A stretch of 64,000 nucleotides of DNA from Nemertoderma westbladi. Taxonomy: Eukaryota; Xenacoelomorpha; Nemertodermatida; Nemertodermatidae. Shown piece after piece: positions 47,260 to 61,650 of this stretch. The stretch is taken from the NCBI GenBank assembly GCA_032718475.1, contig JAUCBJ010005089.1, positions 46,662-110,661 on the forward strand, read 5' to 3'. Numbering within the stretch: the first letter of the stretch is position 1; each line of letters starts with the position of its first letter. Position numbers and translations under genes: made by a program. The notes beneath the pieces are model-generated. The model saw only the letters and a program-made list of their open reading frames with translations. It was not told the origin of the DNA and searched no databases.

Positions 47260-50200
47260 AGTGTTTATATCATATTAACTTACCACACAGTACTGTATGT
47301 TTAGTGTTTATATCATTTTAACTAGCCACACAGTACTGTATGTTTAGTGTTTATATCATATTAACTAGCCACACAGTACTGTATGTTTAGTGTTTATATC
47401 ATATTAACTTACCACACAGTACTGTATGTTTAGTGTTTATATCATATTAACTAGCCACACAGTACTGTATGTTTAATGTTTATATCATATTAACTAGCCA
47501 GGTCTAGTCTACACAGTACTGTATGTTTAGTGTTTATATCATATTAACTAGCCACACAGTACTGTATGTTTGGTGTTTATATCATATTAACTTACCACAC
47601 AGTACTGTATGTTTAGTGTTTATATCATATTAACTAGCCACACAGTACTGTATGTTTAGTGTTTATATCATATTAACTAGCCAGGTCTAATCTACACAGT
47701 ACTGTATGTTTAGTGTTTATATCATATTAACTAGCCACACATTACTGTATATTTAGTGTTTATATCATATTAACTAGCCACACAGTACTGTATGTATAGT
47801 GTTTATATCATATTAACTAGCCACACAGTACTGTATGTTTAGTGTTTATATCATATTAACTAGCCAGGTCTAATCTACACAGTAATGTATGTTTAATGTT
47901 TATATCATATTAACTAGCCACACAGTACTGTATATTTAGTGTTTATATCATATTAACTAGCCACAAAGTACTGTATGTTTAGTGTTTATATCATATTAAC
48001 TAGCCACACAGTACTGTATGTTTAGTGTTTATATCATATTAACTAGCCAGGTCTAATCTACACAGTAATGTATGTTTAATGTTTATATCATATTAGCTAG
48101 CCACACAGTACTGTATGTTTAGTGTTTATATCATATTAACTAGCCAGGTCTAATCTACACAGTAATGTATGTTTAATATTTATATCATATTAACTAGCCA
48201 CACAGTACTGTATATTTAATGTTTATATCATATTAACTAGCAACACTGTACTGTATGTTTAGTGTTTATAACATATTAACTAGCCAGGTCTAATCTACAC
48301 AGTACTGTATATTTAATGTTTATATCATATTAACTAGCCACACAGTACTGTATGTTTAGTGTTTATATCATATTAACTAGCCACACAGTACTGTATGTTT
48401 AGTGTTTATATCATATTAACTAGCCAGGTCTAATCTACACAGTAATGTATGTTTAATGTTTATATCATATTAACTAACCACACAGTACTTTATGTATTTT
48501 TCGTGTTTATATCATATTAACTAGCCAGGTCTAATCTACACAGTACTGTATGTTTAATGTTTATATCATATTAACTAGCCACACAGTACTGTATGTTTAA
48601 TGTTTATATCATATTAACTAGCCACACAGTACTGTATGTTTAATGTTTATATCATATTAACTAGCCAGTTCTAATCTACACAGTACTGTATGTTTAATGT
48701 TTATATCATATTAACTAGCCACACATAAATGTATATTTAGTGTTTATATCATATTAACTAGTCACACAGAACTGTATGTTTAGTGTTTATATCATATTAA
48801 CTAGCCACACAGTACTGTATGTTTAATGTTTATATCATATTAACTAGCCAGGTCTAATCTACACAGTACTGTATGTTTAATGTTTATATCATATTAACTA
48901 GCCACACAGTACTGTATATTTAGTGTTTATATCATATTAACTAGCCACACAGTACTGTATATTTAATGTTTATATCATATTAACTAGCAACACAGTATGT
49001 TTAGTGTTTATAACATATTAACTAGCCAGGTCTAAGCTACACAGTACTGTATATTTAATGTTTATATCATATTAACTAGCCATACAGTACTGTATGTTTA
49101 GTGTTTATATCATATTATTAACTAGCCACACAGTACTGTATGTTTAGTGTTTATATCATATTAACTAGCCACACAGTACTGTATGTTTAGTGTTTATATC
49201 ATATTAACTAGCCACACAGTACTGTATGTTTAGTGTTTATATCATATTAACTTACCACACAGTACTGTATGTTTAGTGTTTATATCATTTTAACTAGCCA
49301 CACAGTACTGTATGTTTAGTGTTTATATCATATTAACTAGCCACACAGTACTGTATGTTTAGTGTTTATATCATATTAACTTACCACACAGTACTGTATG
49401 TTTAGTGTTTATATCATATTAACTAGCCACACAGTACTGTATGTTTAATGTTTATATCATATTAACTAGCCAGGTCTAGTCTACACAGTACTGTATGTTT
49501 AGTGTTTATATCATATTAACTAGCCACACAGTACTGTATGTTTGGTGTTTATATCATATTAACTTACCACACAGTACTGTATGTTTAGTGTTTATATCAT
49601 ATTAACTAGCCACACAGTACTGTATGTTTAGTGTTTATATCATATTAACTAGCCAGGTCTAATCTACACAGTACTGTATGTTTAGTGTTTATATCATATT
49701 AACTAGCCACACATTACTGTATATTTAGTGTTTATATCATATTAACTAGCCACACAGTACTGTATGTATAGTGTTTATATCATATTAACTAGCCACACAG
49801 TACTGTATGTTTAGTGTTTATATCATATTAACTAGCCAGGTCTAATCTACACAGTAATGTATGTTTAATGTTTATATCATATTAACTAGCCACACAGTAC
49901 TGTATATTTAGTGTTTATATCATATTAACTAGCCACAAAGTACTGTATGTTTAGTGTTTATATCATATTAACTAGCCACACAGTACTGTATGTTTAGTGT
50001 TTATATCATATTAACTAGCCAGGTCTAATCTACACAGTAATGTATGTTTAATGTTTATATCATATTAGCTAGCCACACAGTACTGTATGTTTAGTGTTTA
50101 TATCATATTAACTAGCCAGGTCTAATCTACACAGTAATGTATGTTTAATATTTATATCATATTAACTAGCCACACAGTACTGTATATTTAATGTTTATAT

Positions 50201-51112
50201 CATATTAACTAGCAACACTGTACTGTATGTTTAGTGTTTATAACATATTAACTAGCCAGGTCTAATCTACACAGTACTGTATATTTAATGTTTATATCAT
50301 ATTAACTAGCCACACAGTACTGTATGTTTAGTGTTTATATCATATTAACTAGCCACACAGTACTGTATGTTTAGTGTTTATATCATATTAACTAGCCAGG
50401 TCTAATCTACACAGTAATGTATGTTTAATGTTTATATCATATTAACTAACCACACAGTACTTTATGTATTTTTCGTGTTTATATCATATTAACTAGCCAG
50501 GTCTAATCTACACAGTACTGTATGTTTAATGTTTATATCATATTAACTAGCCACACAGTACTGTATGTTTAATGTTTATATCATATTAACTAGCCACACA
50601 GTACTGTATGTTTAATGTTTATATCATATTAACTAGCCAGTTCTAATCTACACAGTACTGTATGTTTAATGTTTATATCATATTAACTAGCCACACATAA
50701 ATGTATATTTAGTGTTTATATCATATTAACTAGTCACACAGAACTGTATGTTTAGTGTTTATATCATATTAACTAGCCACACAGTACTGTATGTTTAATG
50801 TTTATATCATATTAACTAGCCAGGTCTAATCTACACAGTACTGTATGTTTAATGTTTATATCATATTAACTAGCCACACAGTACTGTATATTTAGTGTTT
50901 ATATCATATTAACTAGCCACACAGTACTGTATATTTAATGTTTATATCATATTAACTAGCAACACAGTATGTTTAGTGTTTATAACATATTAACTAGCCA
51001 GGTCTAAGCTACACAGTACTGTATATTTAATGTTTATATCATATTAACTAGCCATACAGTACTGTATGTTTAGTGTTTATATCATATTATTAACTAGCCA
51101 CACAGTACTGTA
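47260..51112. repeat. Satellite higher-order repeat, two tandem 1,972-bp units
   Basis: Rare variants recur at exactly 1,972 bp. Examples are TATCATTTTA at 47311 and 49283, TATTAGCTAG at 48091 and 50063, and GTCACACAGA with ACATAAATG at about 48761 and 50733. CATATTATTAAC also recurs near 49112 and 51084. After about 49140/51112 the copies diverge. A related unit recurs near 60260-63140 with a spacing of about 1,850 bp. Confidence 0.85.
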
Positions 51113-54100
51113 TGTTTAGTGTTTATAACATATTAACTAGCCAGGTCTAATCTACACAGTAATGTATGTTTAATGTTTATATCATATTAACTAGCCACAC
51201 AGTACTGTATGTTTAGTGTTTATATCATATTAATTAGCCACACAGTACTGTATGTTTAATGTTTATATCATATTAACTAGCCAGGTCTAGTCTACACAGT
51301 ACTGTATGTTTAGTGTTTATATTATATTAACTAGCCACACAGTACTGTATATTTAGTGTTTATATCATATTAACTAGCCACACAGTACTGTATGTTTAGT
51401 GTTTATATCATATTAACTTACCACACAGTACTGTATGTTTAGTGTTTATATCATATTAACTAGCCAGGTCTAATCTACACAGTAATGTATGTTTAATGTT
51501 TATATCATATTAACTAGCCACACAGTACTGTATATTTAGTGTTTATATCATATTAACTAGCCACACAGTACTGTATGTTTAGTGTTTATATCATATTAAC
51601 TAGCCACACAGTACTGTATGTTTAGTGTTTATATCATATTAACTAGCCAGGTCTAATCTACACAGTAATGTATGTTTAATGTTTATATCATATTAACTAG
51701 CCACACAGTACTGTATGTTTAGTGTTTATATCATATTAACTAGCCAGGTCTAATCTACACAGTAATGTATGTTTAATATTTATATCATATTAACTAGCCA
51801 CACAGTACTGTATATTTAGTGTTTATATCATATTAACTAGCCAGGTCTAATCTACACAGTAATGTATGTTTAATATTTATATCATATTAACTAGCCACAC
51901 AGTACTGTATATTTAATGTTTATATCATATTAACTAGCCACACAGTACTGTATATTTAATGTTTATATCATAATAACTAGCAACACAGTACTGTATGTTT
52001 AGTGTTTATCACATATTAACTAGCCAGGTCTAATCTACACAGTACTGTATATTTAATGTTTATATCATATTAACTAGCCACACAGTACTGTATGTTTAGT
52101 GTTTATATCATATTAACTAGCCACACAGTACTGTATGTTTAGTGTTTATATCATATTAACTAGCCAGGTCTAATCTACACAGTAATGTATGTTTAATGTT
52201 TATATCATATTAACTAGCCACACAGTGCTGTATGTATGTTTAATGTTTATATCATATTAACTAGCCACACAGTACTTTATGTATTTTTAGTGTTTATATC
52301 ATATTAACTTACCACACAGTACTGTATGTTTAGTGTTTATATCATATTAACTAGCCACACAGTACTGTATGTTTATTGTTTATATCATATTAACTAGCCA
52401 CACAGTACTGTATGTTTAGTGTTTATATCATATTAACTTACCACACAGTACTGTATGTTTAGTGTTTATATCATATTAACTAGCCACACAGTACTGTATG
52501 TTTAATGTTTATATCATATTAACTAGCCAGGTCTAGTCTACACAGTACTGTATGTTTAGTGTTTATATCATATTAACTAGCCACACAGTACTGTATGTTT
52601 GGTGTTTATATCATATTAACTTACCACACAGTACTGTATGTTTAGTGTTTATATCATATTAACTAGCCACACAGTACTGTATGTTTAGTGTTTATATCAT
52701 ATTAACTAGCCAGGTCTAATCTACACAGTACTGTATGTTTAGTGTTTATATCATATTAACTAGCCACACATTACTGTATATTTAGTGTTTATATCATATT
52801 AACTAGCCACACAGTACTGTATGTATAGTGTTTATATCATATTAACTAGCCACACAGTACTGTATGTTTAGTGTTTATATCATATTAACTAGCCAGGTCT
52901 AATCTACACAGTAATGTATGTTTAATGTTTATATCATATTAACTAGCCACACAGTACTGTATATTTAGTGTTTATATCATATTAACTAGCCACAAAGTAC
53001 TGTATGTTTAGTGTTTATATCATATTAACTAGCCACACAGTACTGTATGTTTAGTGTTTATATCATATTAACTAGCCAGGTCTAATCTACACAGTAATGT
53101 ATGTTTAATGTTTATATCATATTAACTAGCCACACAGTACTGTATGTTTAATGTTTATATCATACTGTATTAACTAGCCAGGTCTAATCTACACAGTACT
53201 GTATGTTTAGTGTTTATATCATATTAACTAGCCACACAGTACTTTATGTATTTTTAGTGTTTATATCATAATAACTAACCAGGTCTAATCTACACAGTAC
53301 TGTATGTTTAATGTTTATATCATATTAACTAGCCACACAGTACTGTATGTATGTTTAGTGTTTATACAGTTTCATATTAACTAGCCAGGTCTAATCTACA
53401 CAGTACTGTATGTTTAATGTTCATATCATATTAACTGGCCACACAGTACTGTATGTATGTTTAGTGTTTGTATCATATTAACAAGCCACACAGTACTGTA
53501 TGTTTAATGTTTATATCATATTAACTAGCCACACAGTACTGTATATTTAGTGTTTATATCATAATAACTAACCAGGTCTAATCTACACAGTACTGTATGT
53601 TTAATGTTTATATCATATTAACTAGCCACACAGTACTGTATGTATGTTTAGTGTTTATACAGTTTCATATTAACTAGCCAGGTCTAATCTACACAGTACT
53701 GTATGTTTAATGTTCATATCATATTAACTGGCCACACAGTACTGTATGTATGTTTAGTGTTTGTATCATATTAACAAGCCACACAGTACTGTATGTTTAA
53801 TGTTTTTATCATATTAACTAGCCACACAGTAATGTATGTATGTTTAGTGTTTATACAGTATCATATTAACTAGCCAGGTCTAATCTACACAGTACTGTAT
53901 GTTTAGTGTTTATATCATATTAACTAGCCAGGTCTAATCTACACAGTACTGTATGTTTAATGTTTATATCATATTAACTAGCTACACTACTGTATGTTTA
54001 GTGTTTATATCATATTAACTAGCCAGGTCTAATCTACACGGTACTGTATGTTTAATGTTTATATCATATTAACTAGCCACACAGTACTATATGTTTAGAG

Positions 54101-54599
54101 TTTATATCATATTAACTAGCCACACAGTACTGTATGTTTAATGTTTATATCATATTAACTAGCCAGGTCTAATCTACACAGTACTGTATGTTTAGTGTTT
54201 ATATCATATTAACTAGCCACACAGTACTGTATATTTAATGTTTATATCATATTAACTAGCCACACTGTACTGTATATTTAGTGTTTATATCATATTAACT
54301 AGCCAGGTCTAATCTACACAGTACTGTATGTTTAGTGTTTATATCATATTAACTAGCCACACAGTACTATATATTTAGTGTTTATATCATATTAACTAGC
54401 CACACAGTGCTGTATGTATGTTTAATGTTTATATCATAATAACTAGCCACACAGTACTGTATGTTTAGTGTTTATATCATATTAACTAGCCACACAGTAC
54501 TGTATGTTTAATGTTTATATCATATTAACTAGCCAGGTCTAATCTACACAGTACTGTATGTTTAGTGTTTATATCATATTAACTAGCCACAGAGTACTG

Positions 54600-57500
54600 T
54601 ATATTTAATGTTTATATCATATTAACTAGCCACACTGTACTGTATATTTAGTGTTTATATCATATTAACTAGCCAGGTCTAATCTACACAGTACTGTATG
54701 TTTAGTGTTTATATCATATTAACTAGCCACACAGTACTATATATTTAGTGTTTATATCATATTAACTAGCCACACAGTGCTGTATGTATGTTTAATGTTT
54801 ATATCATAATAACTAGCCACACAGTACTGTATGTTTAGTGTTTATATCATATTAACTAGCCACACAGTACTGTATGTTTAATGTTTATATCATATTAACT
54901 AGCCAGGTCTAATCTACACAGTACTGTATGTTTAGTGTTTATATCATATTAACTAGCCACAGAGTACTGTATATTTAGTGTTTATATCATATTAACTAGC
55001 CACACAGTGCTGTATGTATGTTTAATGTTTATATCATATTAACTAGCCACACAGTACTGTATATTTAATGTTTATATCATATTAACTAGCAACACAGTAC
55101 TGTATGTTTAATGTTTATATCATATTAACTAGCCAGGTCTAATCTACACAGTACTGTATGTTTAGTGTTTATATCATATTAACTAGCCACACAGTACTAT
55201 ATATTTAGTGTTTATATCATATTAACTAGCCACACAGTACTGTATATTTAGTGTTTATATCATATTAACTAGCCACACAGTACTGTATATTTAGTGTTTA
55301 TATCATATTAACTAGCCAGGTCTAATCTACACAGTACTGTATGTTTAATGTTTATATCATATTAACTAGCCAGGTCTAATCTACACAGTACTGTATGTTT
55401 AGTGTTTATATAATATTAACTAGCCAAACCGTACTATATATTTAGTGTTTATATCATATTAACTAGCCACACAGTACTGTATATTTAGTGTTTATATCAT
55501 ATTAACTAGCCAGGTCTAATCTACACAGTACTGTATGTTTAGTGTTTATATCATATTAACTAGCCACACAGTACAGTACTATATATTTAGTGTTTATATC
55601 ATATTGACTAGCCACACAGTACTGTATGTTTAATGTTTATATCATATTAACTAGCCACACAGTACTGTATGTTTTATGTTTATATCATATTAACTAGCCA
55701 GGTCTAATCTACACAGTACTGTATGTTTAGTGTTTATATCATATTAACTAGCCACACAGTACTGTATGTTTAGTGTTTATATCATATTAACTTACCACAC
55801 AGTACTGTATGTTTAGTGTTTATATCATATTAACTAGCCACACAGTACTGTATGTTTAGTGTTTATATCATATTAACTAGCCACACAGTACTGTATGTTT
55901 AGTGTTTATATCATATTAACTTACCACACAGTACTGTATGTTTAGTGTTTATATCATATTAACTAGCCACACAGTACTGTATGTTTAGTGTTTATATCAT
56001 ATTAACTAGCCACACAGTACTGTATGTTTAGTGTTTATATCATATTAACTTACCACACAGTACTGTATGTTTAGTGTTTATATCATATTAACTAGCCACA
56101 CAGTACTGTATGTTTAATGTTTATATCATATTAACTAGCCAGGTCTAGTCTACACAGTACTGTATGTTTAGTGTTTATATCATATTAACTAGCCACACAG
56201 TACTGTATGTTTGGTGTTTATATCATATTAACTTACCACACAGTACTGTATGTTTAGTGTTTATATCATATTAACTAGCCACACATTACTGTATGTTTAG
56301 TGTTTATATCATATTAACTAGCCAGGTCTAATCTACACAGTACTGTATGTTTAGTGTTTATATCATATTAACTAGCCACACATTACTGTATATTTAGTGT
56401 TTATATCATATTAACTAGCCACACAGTACTGTATGTATAGTGTTTATATCATATTAACTAGCCACACAGTACTGTATGTTTAGTGTTTATATCATATTAA
56501 CTTGCCAGGTCTAATCTACACAGTAATGTATGTTTAATGTTTATATCATATTAACTAGCCACACAGTACTGTATATTTAGTGTTTATATCATATTAACTA
56601 GCCACAAAGTACTGTATGTTTAGTGTTTATATCATATTAACTAGCCACACAGTACTGTATGTTTAGTGTTTATATCATATTAACTAGCCAGGTCTAATCT
56701 ACACAGTAATGTATGTTTAATGTTTATATCATATTAGCTAGCCACACAGTACTGTATGTTTAGTGTTTATATCATATTAACTAGCCAGGTCTAATCTACA
56801 CAGTAATGTATGTTTAATATTTATATCATATTAACTAGCCACACAGTACTGTATATTTAATGTTTATATCATATTAACTAGCAACACTGTACTGTATGTT
56901 TAGTGTTTATAACATATTAACTAGCCAGGTCTAATCTACACAGTACTGTATATTTAATGTTTATATCATATTAACTAGCCACACAGTACTGTATGTTTAG
57001 TGTTTATATCATATTAACTAGCCACACAGTACTGTATGTTTAGTGTTTATATCATATTAACTAGCCAGGTTTAATCTACACAGTAATGTATGTTTAATGT
57101 TTATATCATATTAACTAGCCACACAGTACTGTATGTATGTTTAGTGTTTATACAGTTTCATATTAACTAGCCAGGTCTAATCTACACAGTACTGTATGTT
57201 TAATGTTCATATCATATTAACTGGCCACACAGTACTGTATGTATGTTTAGTGTTTGTATCATATTAACAAGCCACACAGTACTGTATGTTTAATGTTTAT
57301 ATCATATTAACTAGCCACACAGTACTGTATATTTAGTGTTTATATCATAATAACTAACCAGGTCTAATCTACACAGTACTGTATGTTTAATGTTTATATC
57401 ATATTAACTAGCCACACAGTACTGTATGTATGTTTAGTGTTTATACAGTTTCATATTAACTAGCCAGGTCTAATCTACACAGTACTGTATGTTTAATGTT

Positions 57501-60500
57501 CATATCATATTAACTGGCCACACAGTACTGTATGTATGTTTAGTGTTTGTATCATATTAACAAGCCACACAGTACTGTATGTTTAATGTTTTTATCATAT
57601 TAACTAGCCACACAGTAATGTATGTATGTTTAGTGTTTATACAGTATCATATTAACTAGCCAGGTCTAATCTACACAGTACTGTATGTTTAGTGTTTATA
57701 TCATATTAACTAGCCAGGTCTAATCTACACAGTACTGTATGTTTAATGTTTATATCATATTAACTAGCTACACTACTGTATGTTTAGTGTTTATATCATA
57801 TTAACTAGCCAGGTCTAATCTACACGGTACTGTATGTTTAATGTTTATATCATATTAACTAGCCACACAGTACTATATGTTTAGAGTTTATATCATATTA
57901 ACTAGCCACACAGTACTTACTGTGTGTGTGTGTATGTGTACATCATATTGTGGTGTTTATATTATATTAACTATCCACACAGTACTGTATGTTTAGTGTT
58001 TATATAATATTAACTAGCCACACAGTACTGTATGTTTAATGTTTATATCATATTAACTAGCCAGGTCTAATCTACACAGTACTGTATGTTTAGTGTTTAT
58101 ATCATATTAACTAGCCACACAGTACTGTATATTTAATGTTTATATCATATTAACTAGCCACACTGTACTGTATATTTAGTGTTTATATCATATTAACTAG
58201 CCAGGTCTAATCTACACAGTACTGTATGTTTAGTGTTTATATCATATTAACTAGCCACACAGTACTATATATTTAGTGTTTATATCATATTAACTAGCCA
58301 CACAGTGCTGTATGTATGTTTAATGTTTATATCATAATAACTAGCCACACAGTACTGTATGTTTAGTGTTTATATCATATTAACTAGCCACACAGTACTG
58401 TATGTTTAATGTTTATATCATATTAACTAGCCAGGTCTAATCTACACAGTACTGTATGTTTAGTGTTTATATCATATTAACTAGCCACAGAGTACTGTAT
58501 ATTTAGTGTTTATATCATATTAACTAGCCACACAGTGCTGTATGTATGTTTAATGTTTATATCATATTAACTAGCCACACAGTACTGTATATTTAATGTT
58601 TATATCATATTAACTAGCAACACAGTACTGTATGTTTAATGTTTATATCATATTAACTAGCCAGGTCTAATCTACACAGTACTGTATGTTTAGTGTTTAT
58701 ATCATATTAACTAGCCACACAGTACTATATATTTAGTGTTTATATCATATTAACTAGCCACACAGTACTGTATATTTAGTGTTTATATCATATTAACTAG
58801 CCACACAGTACTGTATATTTAGTGTTTATATCATATTAACTAGCCAGGTCTAATCTACACAGTACTGTATGTTTAATGTTTATATCATATTAACTAGCCA
58901 GGTCTAATCTACACAGTACTGTATGTTTAGTGTTTATATAATATTAACTAGCCAAACCGTACTATATATTTAGTGTTTATATCATATTAACTAGCCACAC
59001 AGTACTGTATATTTAGTGTTTATATCATATTAACTAGCCAGGTCTAATCTACACAGTACTGTATGTTTAGTGTTTATATCATATTAACTAGCCACACAGT
59101 ACAGTACTATATATTTAGTGTTTATATCATATTGACTAGCCACACAGTACTGTATGTTTAATGTTTATATCATATTAACTAGCCACACAGTACTGTATGT
59201 TTTATGTTTATATCATATTAACTAGCCAGGTCTAATCTACACAGTACTGTATGTTTAGTGTTTATATCATATTAACTAGCCACACAGTACTGTATGTTTA
59301 GTGTTTATATCATATTAACTTACCACACAGTACTGTATGTTTAGTGTTTATATCATATTAACTAGCCACACAGTACTGTATGTTTAGTGTTTATATCATA
59401 TTAACTAGCCACACAGTACTGTATGTTTAGTGTTTATATCATATTAACTTACCACACAGTACTGTATGTTTAGTGTTTATATCATATTAACTAGCCACAC
59501 AGTACTGTATGTTTAGTGTTTATATCATATTAACTAGCCACACAGTACTGTATGTTTAGTGTTTATATCATATTAACTTACCACACAGTACTGTATGTTT
59601 AGTGTTTATATCATATTAACTAGCCACACAGTACTGTATGTTTAATGTTTATATCATATTAACTAGCCAGGTCTAGTCTACACAGTACTGTATGTTTAGT
59701 GTTTATATCATATTAACTAGCCACACAGTACTGTATGTTTGGTGTTTATATCATATTAACTTACCACACAGTACTGTATGTTTAGTGTTTATATCATATT
59801 AACTAGCCACACATTACTGTATGTTTAGTGTTTATATCATATTAACTAGCCAGGTCTAATCTACACAGTACTGTATGTTTAGTGTTTATATCATATTAAC
59901 TAGCCACACATTACTGTATATTTAGTGTTTATATCATATTAACTAGCCACACAGTACTGTATGTATAGTGTTTATATCATATTAACTAGCCACACAGTAC
60001 TGTATGTTTAGTGTTTATATCATATTAACTAGCCAGGTCTAATCTACACAGTAATGTATGTTTAATGTTTATATCATATTAACTAGCCACACAGTACTGT
60101 ATATTTAGTGTTTATATCATATTAACTAGCCACAAAGTACTGTATGTTTAGTGTTTATATCATATTAACTAGCCACACAGTACTGTATGTTTAGTGTTTA
60201 TATCATATTAACTAGCCAGGTCTAATCTACACAGTAATGTATGTTTAATGTTTATATCATATTAGCTAGCCACACAGTACTGTATGTTTAGTGTTTATAT
60301 CATATTAACTAGCCAGGTCTAATCTACACAGTAATGTATGTTTAATATTTATATCATATTAACTAGCCACACAGTACTGTATATTTAATGTTTATATCAT
60401 ATTAACTAGCAACACTGTACTGTATGTTTAGTGTTTATAACATATTAACTAGCCAGGTCTAATCTACACAGTACTGTATATTTAATGTTTATATCATATT

Positions 60501-61650
60501 AACTAGCCACACAGTACTGTATGTTTAGTGTTTATATCATATTAACTAGCCACACAGTACTGTATGTTTAGTGTTTATATCATATTAACTAGCCAGGTCT
60601 AATCTACACAGTAATGTATGTTTAATGTTTATATCATATTAACTAGCCACACAGTACTTTATGTATTTTTCGTGTTTATATCATATTAACTAGCCAGGTC
60701 TAATCTACACAGTACTGTATGTTTAATGTTTATATCATATTAACTAGCCACACAGTACTGTATGTTTAATGTTTATATCATATTAACTAGCCACACAGTA
60801 CTGTATGTTTAATGTTTATATCATATTAACTAGCCAGTTCTAATCTACACAGTACTGTATGTTTAATGTTTATATCATATTAACTAGCCACACATTACTG
60901 TATATTTAGTGTTTATATCATATTAACTAGCCACACAGAACTGTATGTTTAGTGTTTATATCATATTAACTAGCCACACAGTACTGTATGTTTAATGTTT
61001 ATATCATATTAACTAGCCAGGTCTAATCTACACAGTACTGTATGTTTAATGTTTATATCATATTAACTAGCCACACAGTACTGTATATTTAGTGTTTATA
61101 TCATATTAACTAGCCACACAGTACTGTATATTTAATGTTTATATCATATTAACTAGCAACACAGTATGTTTAGTGTTTATAACATATTAACTAGCCAGGT
61201 CTAATCTACACAGTACTGTATATTTAATGTTTATATCATATTAACTAGCCATACAGTACTGTATGTTTAGTGTTTATATCATATTAACTAGCCACACAGT
61301 ACTGTATGTTTAGTGTTTATATCATATTAACTAGCCAGGTCTAATCTACACAGTAATGTATGTTTAATGTTTATATCATATTAACTAGCCACACAGTACT
61401 GTATGTTTAGTGTTTATATCATATTAATTAGCCACACAGTACTGTATGTTTAATGTTTATATCATATTAACTAGCCAGGTCTAGTCTACACAGTACTGTA
61501 TGTTTAGTGTTTATATTATATTAACTAGCCACACAGTACTGTATATTTAGTGTTTATATCATATTAACTAGCCACACAGTACTGTATGTTTAGTGTTTAT
61601 ATCATATTAACTTACCACACAGTACTGTATGTTTAGTGTTTATATCATAT
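54600..61650. repeat. Satellite higher-order repeat, 3,528-bp period
   Basis: Private variants lie exactly 3,528 bp apart: CACACTGTAC at 54631 and 58159, GTACAGTACT doubled site at 55571 and 59099, and GTTTTATGTT at 55671 and 59199. The unit is therefore a recent tandem duplication. The outer limits given are approximate. Confidence 0.8.

Larger units (their letters stand above)
29534..57960. repeat. TG-run variant monomers scattered in the satellite
   Basis: A special monomer with CTTAC(TG)n, then TATGTGTACATCATATTGTG and GTGTTTATATTATATTAAC, starts at about 29534, 30437, 32808, 33752, 35839, 36194, 37237, 40486, 41658, 42560, 45747 and 57915. It is absent from about 46 to 57.9 kb and after 58 kb. 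It works as a natural marker of higher-order units. Confidence 0.9.
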
